The position numbers and the translations under genes were made by a program. The notes beneath the pieces are model-generated. The model worked only from the letters and a program-made list of their open reading frames with translations. It was not told the origin of the DNA and did not search any database. A stretch of 7,135 nucleotides of DNA from Comamonadaceae bacterium (GTDB lineage: Bacteria > Pseudomonadota > Gammaproteobacteria > Burkholderiales > Burkholderiaceae_C). The stretch is from assembly GCA_947374505.1 (NCBI GenBank), contig CANCCE010000143.1, positions 1-7,135 of the forward strand, written 5' to 3'. Position 1 is the stretch's first letter. Each line of letters begins with the position of its first letter. Below are positions 1 to 6,095 of this stretch, in pieces.

Positions 1-40
1 GGAAAACGCATGATGGTGCATACCCACGCACCAAAATAGA

Positions 41-919
41 TCAACCCAACAGCGCCGCCAAACCACCTTCGGGTTCAAAGCGGTTATTCCGGAAGATCAG
101 CCGGGTCGGGCCACTCCACGTTGGGTGCTTCACCGGGTGACCGGGGTCACCCGGGTAGCACATCACGCGCTGACCTTCAAGCTCCATCGGTTCAGGCTGA
201 ATCAGCAGTGGTGGGCGAGCGCAGGCCGCGCTCATCACGTCGGCGGCGGTGGCGTACCTGACCAATTGGCTCAGGCTCAAGATCTGCGCCGGCACCAGTC
301 CGAGCTCACCCGACCAATACCGGCTCAGAGCGGCCTCGGGCGTCAACCAAACAGTTTCAGTGACTTCATGGTCATCGTGCAGCGCCTCTTGTCCAGCGGG
401 CGCCAAGGCCACGAAGAAGCGCGCATCGAAGCGTCGATTGGTCACCGAGGGGACGCGCGGCGTGATCCAACGCGACCAAGGCTTGAGACAGCGGGTCTGC
501 AACGTCAAGCCAAGTTGAGCCATCGCTGCGGCAAACCCCAGACCATCTTTCAGATGGCGACGCAAGTCGGCTGGCACATCTGGCGGGAGTTCTCGATGCA
601 GCAGCAACCCGCACTCTTCAAAGGTCTCGCGCAAGGCAGCCACGTACAAACCGGCACCGGTGGCGGCATCGAGCATCACTTCGCCAAGGCTGGCGGCCAA
701 AGTCTCTGCTGATTGGTCCAGTTGCGAATCAGAAGTCTGGCAATCCAGAACGTCCAGCTTACCGCCCGGGAAAACGTGAACACCACCGAGTACCTTTGAG
801 TTGCCGTGGCGCCTGACCATCAACACCTCGAGTCCGTGTGGGCAGTCGCGCAGCACCATCACCGTTGCGGAAGGTGCCGGAGGGGTGAGGACTTCTTGAT
901 GGTTGAGTTCGATGGCCAT
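41..919 (-). CDS. NUDIX hydrolase, NUDT19-like (possible CoA/acyl-CoA diphosphatase)
   Basis: A 292-residue NUDIX-fold protein, expected to cleave a nucleoside diphosphate linked to another moiety using divalent metal. The signature is split. FPGGK is at about residues 50-54, and the catalytic helix ALRETFEECGLLL is at 95-107, with the metal-binding glutamates at 98, 101 and 102. The canonical GX5EX7REUXEEXGU motif would put about 14 residues between its first glycine and the REUXEE arginine; here there are about 45. Such an insertion is the hallmark of the NUDT19/RP2 group, whose characterised members hydrolyse CoA and acyl-CoA, so that substrate is an inference from family. No signal peptide, so cytoplasmic. 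The ATG at 919 lies 27 bases after the stop of the enolase-family gene, so the gene is probably the last one of the operon, but no clear Shine-Dalgarno is seen. Family call secure; substrate uncertain. Confidence 0.9.
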   Translation of the reverse strand: MAIELNHQEVLTPPAPSATVMVLRDCPHGLEVLMVRRHGNSKVLGGVHVFPGGKLDVLDCQTSDSQLDQSAETLAASLGEVMLDAATGAGLYVAALRETFEECGLLLHRELPPDVPADLRRHLKDGLGFAAAMAQLGLTLQTRCLKPWSRWITPRVPSVTNRRFDARFFVALAPAGQEALHDDHEVTETVWLTPEAALSRYWSGELGLVPAQILSLSQLVRYATAADVMSAACARPPLLIQPEPMELEGQRVMCYPGDPGHPVKHPTWSGPTRLIFRNNRFEPEGGLAALLG

Positions 920-946
920 GGGTAGATTGTTGCAGGCTGAACGGCC

Positions 947-2107
947 TTAAAAAATACGCCGCACGGATTCCAGATAATCGGTGTCGATGACCATGCCCCA
1001 GCCAGGCCCTTTTGGCAGTTCGTACAGACCATTTTTGAACGGTCGCTCCGGCTGGTTGCCAATCAGCTTGTAGAAGAAGGGGTCACGCCATGGCAACATG
1101 ACCTCTGCAAACCGGCCGTTCGACACGCCAGCTGACAGCATCAAACCGATTTGAGGTTCGAGATGCTGCATGACGGTCACGTTGTAGGCCATCGCCAACA
1201 TCGCCACCCGTCGCCACTCGGTTGGCCCACCACCCCAGCTTGCATCGAAATTGCAGATGTCGATGGCTTGGGCATTCATCAAGTCCCGGCAGCCAAAGCG
1301 CGACAACTCGCTTTGTCCTGCGGCAATCGGCACGCCCGACAAAGAACGCAACAGCGCCATGTCAGCGCGGTCATTCTCCCATTTGCAAGGCTCTTCAAAC
1401 CAATCCAGTTTCAAGTCTCGGGTGCGCTGCGTGAAATCAAGCGCTTGCGCCAGCGTCCAACCCTGGTTCGCATCGCAGCCCAAAATAAAATCGTCACCAC
1501 CGGTTCGACGCACCACCTCGGCGCGTTTGGCGTCTTCGGCGGGGGTCTTGCCGCCCAGCTTGAGCTTCATGCCATGAATGCCAAAAGCTTTGAGCTCCAG
1601 CACTTCTTCCGCTAAGCCTTCCAGGTCACCGGTTTCACGGTAGTAACCGCCCAGTGCCACCACTGGCACGCTTTGACGTGCGCCGCCCCACAAAATATGC
1701 AGTGGCAGATTGGCTAACTTGCCGATGGCATCGTGAATCGCGCTGTCAATGCAGGCTTGCGCCCTCAAGGCCACACGTCGGTCCCGGATGAAAGGTTCGC
1801 TGGCCCGCCGCGTCAAAGCCCAGGCATCGTCAATGGCACAGACCCGATGACCCAACAACAAGGGAGCCATCTCGTTCTGGATCATGTTGACGATGTCCGC
1901 CTGCAGCGCATCATCATTGCCGTTAAAGCACTCACCCAGCACACCCGCATCGGTATGAATACGGGTCAAGATGGTGCAGCGGTGTGTCAACTTCAGGGTT
2001 GAACCTGTTGCTGCGCGCGCCAGTTTGACTTTGAGTGGAATGGTTTCGATCCGAGTGATCCTGGCGTCTGACAGTCGGCTGTTCAACGGGGTCTGTGCGT
2101 TGTGCAT
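947..2107 (-). CDS. Mandelate racemase/muconate lactonizing enzyme family protein (enolase superfamily)
   Basis: A cytoplasmic enolase-superfamily enzyme of 386 residues, counted from the ATG at 2107. These enzymes abstract the proton alpha to a carboxylate with a Mg-stabilised enolate. The N-terminal capping domain spans about residues 15-130 and the TIM barrel about 140-360. Visible landmarks are the KxK base motif (K181 and K183 in MKLKLGG), metal ligands D212 (DANQGW) and E238 (WFEEP), and the mandelate-racemase-type dyad D288 (FDASWGGG) and H315 (MQHLEP). The usual third metal ligand, Glu in AAGE, is Gln265 here, with Glu267 two residues later. The dyad and KxK place it in the mandelate racemase subgroup, which includes sugar-acid dehydratases; the exact reaction is unknown. 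The frame stays open 12 bases further, to a TTG at 2119 one base after the upstream stop, but the ATG with GAAG just ahead is the better start. Confidence 0.92.
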   Translation of the reverse strand: MHNAQTPLNSRLSDARITRIETIPLKVKLARAATGSTLKLTHRCTILTRIHTDAGVLGECFNGNDDALQADIVNMIQNEMAPLLLGHRVCAIDDAWALTRRASEPFIRDRRVALRAQACIDSAIHDAIGKLANLPLHILWGGARQSVPVVALGGYYRETGDLEGLAEEVLELKAFGIHGMKLKLGGKTPAEDAKRAEVVRRTGGDDFILGCDANQGWTLAQALDFTQRTRDLKLDWFEEPCKWENDRADMALLRSLSGVPIAAGQSELSRFGCRDLMNAQAIDICNFDASWGGGPTEWRRVAMLAMAYNVTVMQHLEPQIGLMLSAGVSNGRFAEVMLPWRDPFFYKLIGNQPERPFKNGLYELPKGPGWGMVIDTDYLESVRRIF

Positions 2108-2120
2108 TGGTGTCTTCAAT

Positions 2121-3098
2121 TTATTCAGCTTGAAGCTTCAACTGACGGATCAGCTGAGCCCACTTGAGGGTTTCGGTGTCCATAAATTTGGCAAACATGT
2201 CTGGCGGCATGTAGGCCACCGTCGCGCTTTCTTCCGCCAATTTTTTGATCGTCTCTGGCTTTGACAAAATATCAGCCAACGTTGTTGACAGTTTTTGGAC
2301 AATCTCCGGCGGCGTTCCTGCAGGAGCCAGTACGCCCCACCAGTTATCGGCATCAAAGCCGTTCAGTCCGACCTCACTCGCTGTCGGCACATCGGGCACG
2401 ACGGGTTGACGCTTGGCACCACTGACCGCCAGCGGCCGCATGCGCTCGCCCCGAATCAATGGAAGTCCCTGCGTGAGGGTGCCGATCGATAACTGGGCGT
2501 GACCCGCAGCCACATCGGCCAAAGCGGCCCCGGCGCCTTTGTAAGGGACATGCGTCAGTTGCAAACCGGCTGAATGAGTGAACATTTCAGTCACCAGGTG
2601 CTGTGAACTGCCAACGCCCGAAGACACATAGTTCAACTGGCCCGGACGCGCTTTGGCGTACGCAATGAACTCGGGCAAGGTCTTGACGGGCAGACCAGGG
2701 TAGACACTGATGACCTGTTGTGCCGTGGCCAAACGGGCGATGGGTACAAAGTCCTTGACGGGGTTGTAAGCCAGCTTTTTATACAGGGTCGAGTTGGCGG
2801 TGTGCGGTGTGGAAATCAACAACAAGGTGTAGCCATCGGGTTTGGCTTTAGCCACCATGTCAGTGCCCATCGTGCCGCCGGCGCCGCCACGGTTGTCGAC
2901 CACGAAAGGCGCGCCCAAACGCTTGCTCAATTGATCTGAAATAAAACGGCCGACGATGTCATTGCTGCCACCGGTTGCAAAAGGAATGACGAGCCGAACA
3001 GGTCGATTCGGATAATCTTGAGCGCTGGCAGAAAAAACGGCCAACGCGATACTCAAAAAAGGAACGACTTTCAAGATCCGGAAATTGCAGCCTAGCAT
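2121..3098 (-). CDS. Bug/TctC-family tripartite tricarboxylate transporter substrate-binding protein (first-strand copy nearer the enolase gene)
   Basis: A periplasmic binding protein of 325 residues, normal for the Bug/TctC family, which captures carboxylates for TctAB-type transporters or for signalling. The signal peptide is at about residues 1-26: a basic N-terminus, a hydrophobic core, and likely cleavage after ASA before QDYP. Family landmarks are VIPFATGGSNDIVGR (about 37-51) with the conserved pocket Asp47, DNRGGAGGTMG (68-78) followed by KPDGYTLL, LNYVSSGVGSSQHL (155-168), VPYKG (184-188) and WWGVLAPAGTP (253-263). The start at 3098 is chosen because AGGAGG lies 5 bases upstream; a longer frame begins at 3134 but would put a polar 12-residue stretch ahead of the signal peptide. 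It follows the other Bug gene after 88 bases and precedes the enolase-family gene. No TctA or TctB gene is in the window, so its partner is unknown. Confidence 0.94.
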   Translation of the reverse strand: MLGCNFRILKVVPFLSIALAVFSASAQDYPNRPVRLVIPFATGGSNDIVGRFISDQLSKRLGAPFVVDNRGGAGGTMGTDMVAKAKPDGYTLLLISTPHTANSTLYKKLAYNPVKDFVPIARLATAQQVISVYPGLPVKTLPEFIAYAKARPGQLNYVSSGVGSSQHLVTEMFTHSAGLQLTHVPYKGAGAALADVAAGHAQLSIGTLTQGLPLIRGERMRPLAVSGAKRQPVVPDVPTASEVGLNGFDADNWWGVLAPAGTPPEIVQKLSTTLADILSKPETIKKLAEESATVAYMPPDMFAKFMDTETLKWAQLIRQLKLQAE

Positions 3099-3102
3099 GT
3101 TG

Positions 3103-3108
3103 CCTCCT
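3103..3108 (-). promoter_or_regulatory. Strong Shine-Dalgarno that fixes the start of the downstream Bug gene
   Basis: On the minus strand the sequence reads GAGGAGG-CAAC-ATG, an almost perfect ribosome-binding site just ahead of the ATG at 3098. It is the strongest such site in the operon. It decides against the upstream in-frame start at 3134 and suggests this binding protein is made at a high level from its own initiation site. Confidence 0.85.
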
Positions 3109-3141
3109 CGATATAGTTTTAATTGAATCAGCACCTCAATA

Positions 3142-3164
3142 GACAGCCAAACCTGCTGGCTGCC
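3142..3164 (-). other. Stem-loop between the two Bug genes
   Basis: In the 88-base gap between the two binding-protein genes, minus-strand RNA can form GGCAGCCA - loop GCAGGTT - TGGCTGTC. This is an 8-pair stem with one G:U wobble and a 7-base loop. No U-run follows, so it is not a standard intrinsic terminator. It lies 22 bases after the first Bug gene's stop and ends 43 bases before the next start codon. It could protect mRNA ends, mark a processing site or partly attenuate transcription; which one cannot be told from sequence. Confidence 0.5.
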
Positions 3165-3186
3165 TAGCCAAAATGCCGACCGGTTC

Positions 3187-4149
3187 TCAATCGCGCGTGA
3201 TACCGGACTCTTTCACAATGCGCGTCATCAGCTCTTTGTCAGCCGCAAATAATTTTGCAAAGCCGTCGACACTCAAGTAGCTCGACTCAATGCCTAAATT
3301 TTGAAGGCGTTCTCGAACCTCTTTGATGGCGATCACTTTGTTCACTGCGGCATTGATTTTCTCCACCACGGCTGACGGCGTTCCTGCCGGAGCGAGTAAA
3401 CCGAACCAGGATTCAAAAACAAAACCCTTTAAGCCCGACTCGGCAATGGTGGGGATTTGCGGCAGCAAAGCTGAGCGTTTGCTACCGGTCAAACCAATCA
3501 CCCGCAAGCGAGGTTCTTGCAAATAAACACCGACACCGGCAGTCGGCACAATCACGGCGTGTGCTCGGCCACCGGTCACATCGTTGACCGCCTCTTGCGT
3601 GCCTTTGTAGGGTACGTGCTGTATGTCGATGCCTGCAAATTTTGCGAAATAAGCCATGGCCAAATGCGTCGAGCTGCCGACACCCGCCGAGTTGTAATTA
3701 AGTTTCCCCGGGTTGCTCTTGGCGTAACGCACGAACTCTGCAGCGTTCTTCGCAGGAAGCTGGGCATTGATCATCAAGATATAGCTTTGATTTCCGATGT
3801 TGACCACAGGCACGAACTCTTTAATCGGGTCATAGAAAGGTCTCGCGCCCATTGCAGCCGTCACAAAGTGACTTGAAGCGGCCATCAACAAGGTTCGACC
3901 GTCTGGCTCTGCACGCGACACAAAAGCCGTACCGATGGCACCGCCAGCCCCTGGTTTAGCTTCAATGATCCAGTTTTGATTCATCTCTTTGATGAGCTCT
4001 TCCTGAATCGTCCGCGCCGGCATTTCACGGGCGCCCCCGGCTGCAAACGGCACCACGATCCGCGCAACGCTGCCGCCGACTTGCGCCCACACCGACTCGG
4101 TCAAAGCGGCCAAGGTGCTGACCAACAATAGGTTTCTTCGATTCATCAT
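3187..4149 (-). CDS. Bug/TctC-family substrate-binding protein with a divergent ligand-loop motif
   Basis: A second periplasmic carboxylate-binding protein, 320 residues, of the Bug/TctC family. The signal peptide is about residues 1-22, cleaved after VWA before QVGG. Landmarks are VVPFAAGGAREMPAR (32-46), KPGAGGAIGT (65-74), PDGRTLL (82-88), LNYNSAGVGSSTHL (150-163), VPYKG (179-183) and SWFGLLAPAGTP (247-258). The first loop differs from the family pattern GG(S/A)xD: it reads GGARE, so Glu replaces the conserved Asp and an Arg sits beside it. The ligand is therefore probably not the same as that of the neighbouring Bug protein, from which it has clearly diverged. Two adjacent ATGs (4149 and 4146) compete: AGAGG lies 4 bases before the first and 7 before the second, and the second is equally plausible. 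It follows the decarboxylase-like gene after 39 bases. Confidence 0.93.
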   Translation of the reverse strand: MMNRRNLLLVSTLAALTESVWAQVGGSVARIVVPFAAGGAREMPARTIQEELIKEMNQNWIIEAKPGAGGAIGTAFVSRAEPDGRTLLMAASSHFVTAAMGARPFYDPIKEFVPVVNIGNQSYILMINAQLPAKNAAEFVRYAKSNPGKLNYNSAGVGSSTHLAMAYFAKFAGIDIQHVPYKGTQEAVNDVTGGRAHAVIVPTAGVGVYLQEPRLRVIGLTGSKRSALLPQIPTIAESGLKGFVFESWFGLLAPAGTPSAVVEKINAAVNKVIAIKEVRERLQNLGIESSYLSVDGFAKLFAADKELMTRIVKESGITRD

Positions 4150-4188
4150 GTCGCCTCTATAGTCTTGAAAAAAATGACCTGCCGCACG

Positions 4189-5076
4189 TCAGAATAAACG
4201 GGTGAAGTCGTCGAACAACTCATCCACCGCATAAGCACGCGGAATCAAGCCTTGCTCGTACGAATTTCGAATCAATACGTCCAAAGCCCGTCGATTGGGC
4301 TCAATGCCAAAAGGCGTCAGGTCTAGCGCTCCGGGATTTTCCGTATCAGCCAACCTTTTGCTTTTCTCTAACGTGGCGTAAATTTCCCGAACCACGTCAG
4401 GCCTTTCACGGCAGAGTTCAGAATCAATCACCATCATGTGATTGATCGGCAACATCTGATGACGGACACTCCAAGCTTTGGCGGCTTCATGCGGATCGGG
4501 CAAAACCGCTTTCAAGCGGGGATCGTCCGGCAAGTCAGTGCCGATGATGGCTGCATCCAGTTCACCCGCCAACAGCATCTCGACCATGGTCCGGCCTTCT
4601 GGCGCACGGACAAACCCCTGCGGATCTGGAAACTCCGCCAGATGCCCGTCTTCAAAAGTGACCCACTGGACATCGCGCAATGGCACGCCGAAGTCGTCGG
4701 CCAAAATACCCCGAACCCAGGTGACCGTGGTCTGCGCATGCGCACGAATACCGATGCGCTTGCCGTGCAACTGGGCGACGGTCATACGAGGCCGTTCAGC
4801 GTTGTACACCAGACAATGGTGCTGAAAACGGCCGGCACCCACCACCGCAGGCATCAAGGCGAGGGGTTTACCGTAAGCTTTGGCTTGCAAAAAAGTTACC
4901 AGGGCGAGTTCGGCCACATCGAATTCGAGATTACGCACCACGCGTTTGAACGCTCGATTGGGCACTTTGACATCGGCAAAATCAAACGCAAACAGCGAAG
5001 GCACGAGACTGCCATTTTTAACGGCTCGCGTGTTGGGATAGTTGCCTAAAAGCGTCTTTAATTTCAACATCGTCAT
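4189..5076 (-). CDS. 4,5-dihydroxyphthalate decarboxylase-like protein (NMT1/periplasmic-binding fold, cytoplasmic)
   Basis: A 295-residue protein with the two-lobe binding-protein fold that resembles 4,5-dihydroxyphthalate decarboxylases. Recognisable blocks are the N-terminal lobe with RNLEFDVAELAL (48-59), the hinge-proximal LHGKRIGIRAHAQTTVTWVRGILADDFGV (103-131), MVEMLLAGELDAAIIG (164-179), LPINHMMVIDSEL (209-221) with RPDVVREIYATLEKSK, and the C-terminal EPNRRALDVLIRNSYEQGL (259-277) and AVDELF. No signal peptide or lipobox is present, so it should act in the cytoplasm, which favours an enzyme over a transporter component. It appears somewhat shorter than the decarboxylases I recall (about 330 residues; from memory). 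The ATG at 5076 is 3 bases past the amidohydrolase stop, and its GGAG site lies inside the end of that gene, so the two are very likely translationally coupled. The substrate is unknown, and activity on dihydroxyphthalate is not implied. Confidence 0.82.
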   Translation of the reverse strand: MTMLKLKTLLGNYPNTRAVKNGSLVPSLFAFDFADVKVPNRAFKRVVRNLEFDVAELALVTFLQAKAYGKPLALMPAVVGAGRFQHHCLVYNAERPRMTVAQLHGKRIGIRAHAQTTVTWVRGILADDFGVPLRDVQWVTFEDGHLAEFPDPQGFVRAPEGRTMVEMLLAGELDAAIIGTDLPDDPRLKAVLPDPHEAAKAWSVRHQMLPINHMMVIDSELCRERPDVVREIYATLEKSKRLADTENPGALDLTPFGIEPNRRALDVLIRNSYEQGLIPRAYAVDELFDDFTRLF

Positions 5077-5079
5077 GCA

Positions 5080-5967
5080 TCACTCCGCTGAAAAACTGTC
5101 GGCAGTCACTTTGTTTAAGGCTGGATACAGCGCATGCGCAGTCCGCGAATAAATCCACTCCTGCTCTTTCAGAGTCAGCGATGCCGTGGCTTCCATGGCT
5201 TCATTCAACAGGTCTTTGAGGCTGCCCGAAGAGGCCGGAAAATTTGAACCCCAAGCGATGCGCTGTGCGCCAAAGGTGTCAACCACTGCGCGTGCAAATT
5301 GAGCTTGCGTCGAACGACCCGTTTTGGATTCACGCACGTTGTGTGTCGTGAACTTGAAATACAAATTCTCGTAACGTGCCAGTGCAAACAAAGCTTTCGC
5401 TGCGTCGTAAGGCGCTCCGCCTTCAAGTTCGGGACGGGCAAAGTGATCAAGCAAGACCACCGCTTTGGGAAATCGATTGAGCAAAACTTCCAGCTGCGGC
5501 AAACCATCTGCACGAAGCTGCACACAGATCGGAATGGCGTTGTCAGAAATGTAGGCCCAGGCGTCAAAGGCTTTCGGATCGTCCAAACGAATGCTCCGGT
5601 CAGCAGCAGTGTGTCCCGCAACGAAAACTCGTGCGCCGCTCAAGCCCGCCCGCATCCAAGACTGAATTTTCTCAATGGCATCCGTGGCTTGCATGTCGAC
5701 TGAAAAAACACCCAGAAATTGATCCGGGGAGGCCGCCACGCTGGCCTGCACGTAACTGTTGTCATGACCGTAGCAGGTGGACGCCTGAACCAGCACAGAT
5801 TTGGCCACGCCCGCCTGTGCCATAGCCTCCAGCATGCCCGCTGCGTTGACTGGCCGCTCTTGCGACCAACCCGATGGCGCCCCACCCACAGGGTCCAAGG
5901 GATAACGCAAAGCGTCATCTGCGATGACGTGGTTGTGAAGATCAACGATAGGCAACGTAATAGACAT
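5080..5967 (-). CDS. Amidohydrolase-2 family metal-dependent hydrolase (PDC lactonase-like)
   Basis: A 295-residue TIM-barrel hydrolase of the amidohydrolase_2 family (PF04909 type), which includes 2-pyrone-4,6-dicarboxylate lactonase, sugar lactonases and decarboxylases. The first metal-binding strand is DLHNH (D9, H11, H13), immediately after the start, as usual. LLDHFARP (172-179) carries the conserved His175. The terminal barrel strand is WGSNFP (239-244), where many relatives have GSDxP with a catalytic Asp; here it is Asn242. No signal peptide, so cytoplasmic. As first gene of the operon, divergent from the LysR gene, it probably performs a core step such as lactone opening. No clear Shine-Dalgarno precedes the ATG at 5967, suggesting weak initiation or a very short leader. 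Family call is firm; reaction is open (lactonase, other hydrolase or decarboxylase). Confidence 0.9.
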   Translation of the reverse strand: MSITLPIVDLHNHVIADDALRYPLDPVGGAPSGWSQERPVNAAGMLEAMAQAGVAKSVLVQASTCYGHDNSYVQASVAASPDQFLGVFSVDMQATDAIEKIQSWMRAGLSGARVFVAGHTAADRSIRLDDPKAFDAWAYISDNAIPICVQLRADGLPQLEVLLNRFPKAVVLLDHFARPELEGGAPYDAAKALFALARYENLYFKFTTHNVRESKTGRSTQAQFARAVVDTFGAQRIAWGSNFPASSGSLKDLLNEAMEATASLTLKEQEWIYSRTAHALYPALNKVTADSFSAE

Positions 5968-6095
5968 GGAAATTGACCCGTAAAAAGATGACCGATGGTG
6001 CCTGATTTTCCATAAGTTTAAAACTTAATTAAATCCAACTTACCATACTGATTTACTTATGATGCTTACCGCAAGCACTCTCCTAAGGACGCCTG
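5968..6095. promoter_or_regulatory. Divergent intergenic control region with clustered ACTTA/TAAGT half-sites
   Basis: This 128-base gap separates the divergently transcribed amidohydrolase operon and LysR gene, the usual site for a LysR operator. It is more AT-rich than its surroundings. It contains a perfect 15-base palindrome TAAGTTTAAAACTTA (6013-6027) and two further ACTTA copies at 6038-6042 and 6055-6059. CATAAGT (6011-6017) also pairs with ACTTATG (6055-6061), and a second 15-base inverted repeat TGCTT-N5-AAGCA lies at 6063-6077. A TATGAT at 6058-6063 could be the -10 of the LysR gene, but I find no good -35. For the operon, TTGGAT (6033-6038, minus strand) could be a -35, but no convincing -10 follows. 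The operator role is inferred from position and symmetry. Confidence 0.6.
6013..6027. promoter_or_regulatory. 15-base perfect palindrome, candidate LysR operator
   Basis: TAAGTTT-A-AAACTTA is symmetric about position 6020. Its outer spacing is T-N13-A, not the classical LysR T-N11-A, so it is a candidate operator and not a textbook box. It sits 46 bases upstream of the amidohydrolase start codon and 68 bases upstream of the LysR start codon. Confidence 0.45.

Noticed and set aside
1..21. Possible start of another minus-strand gene (ATG at 21, reading MHHHAFS to the window edge)
   Set aside because: Only seven codons are visible, there is no convincing ribosome-binding site, and nothing can be recognised; it could be the next gene but is not supportable.
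15..32. Short inverted repeat GGTGC...GCACC just after the NUDIX stop, considered as terminator
   Set aside because: Only five pairs plus a wobble, and the T-run lies before the stem on the minus strand, not after it.
125..712. Long plus-strand open frame antisense to the NUDIX gene
   Set aside because: It lies wholly opposite a well-supported NUDIX protein, has no recognisable domain and no ribosome-binding site; GC-rich codon bias creates such antisense frames.
1151..1615. Plus-strand open frame opposite the enolase-family gene
   Set aside because: No domain or initiation signal; the minus-strand protein in the same bases has all family motifs.
3099..3134. N-terminal extension of the second Bug protein starting at 3134
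   Set aside because: It would put a polar stretch before the signal peptide and place the strong Shine-Dalgarno inside the gene; the ATG at 3098 fits both signals.
4438..5049. 203-codon plus-strand open frame opposite the decarboxylase-like gene
   Set aside because: The composition looks like a reverse-complement shadow, with no family resemblance, and the minus-strand gene has strong blocks throughout.
6033..6063. Sigma70 promoters in the divergent gap (TTGGAT on the minus strand, TATGAT on the plus strand)
   Set aside because: Each element lacks a good partner at 16-18 bases, so exact promoters were not called, only the control region.
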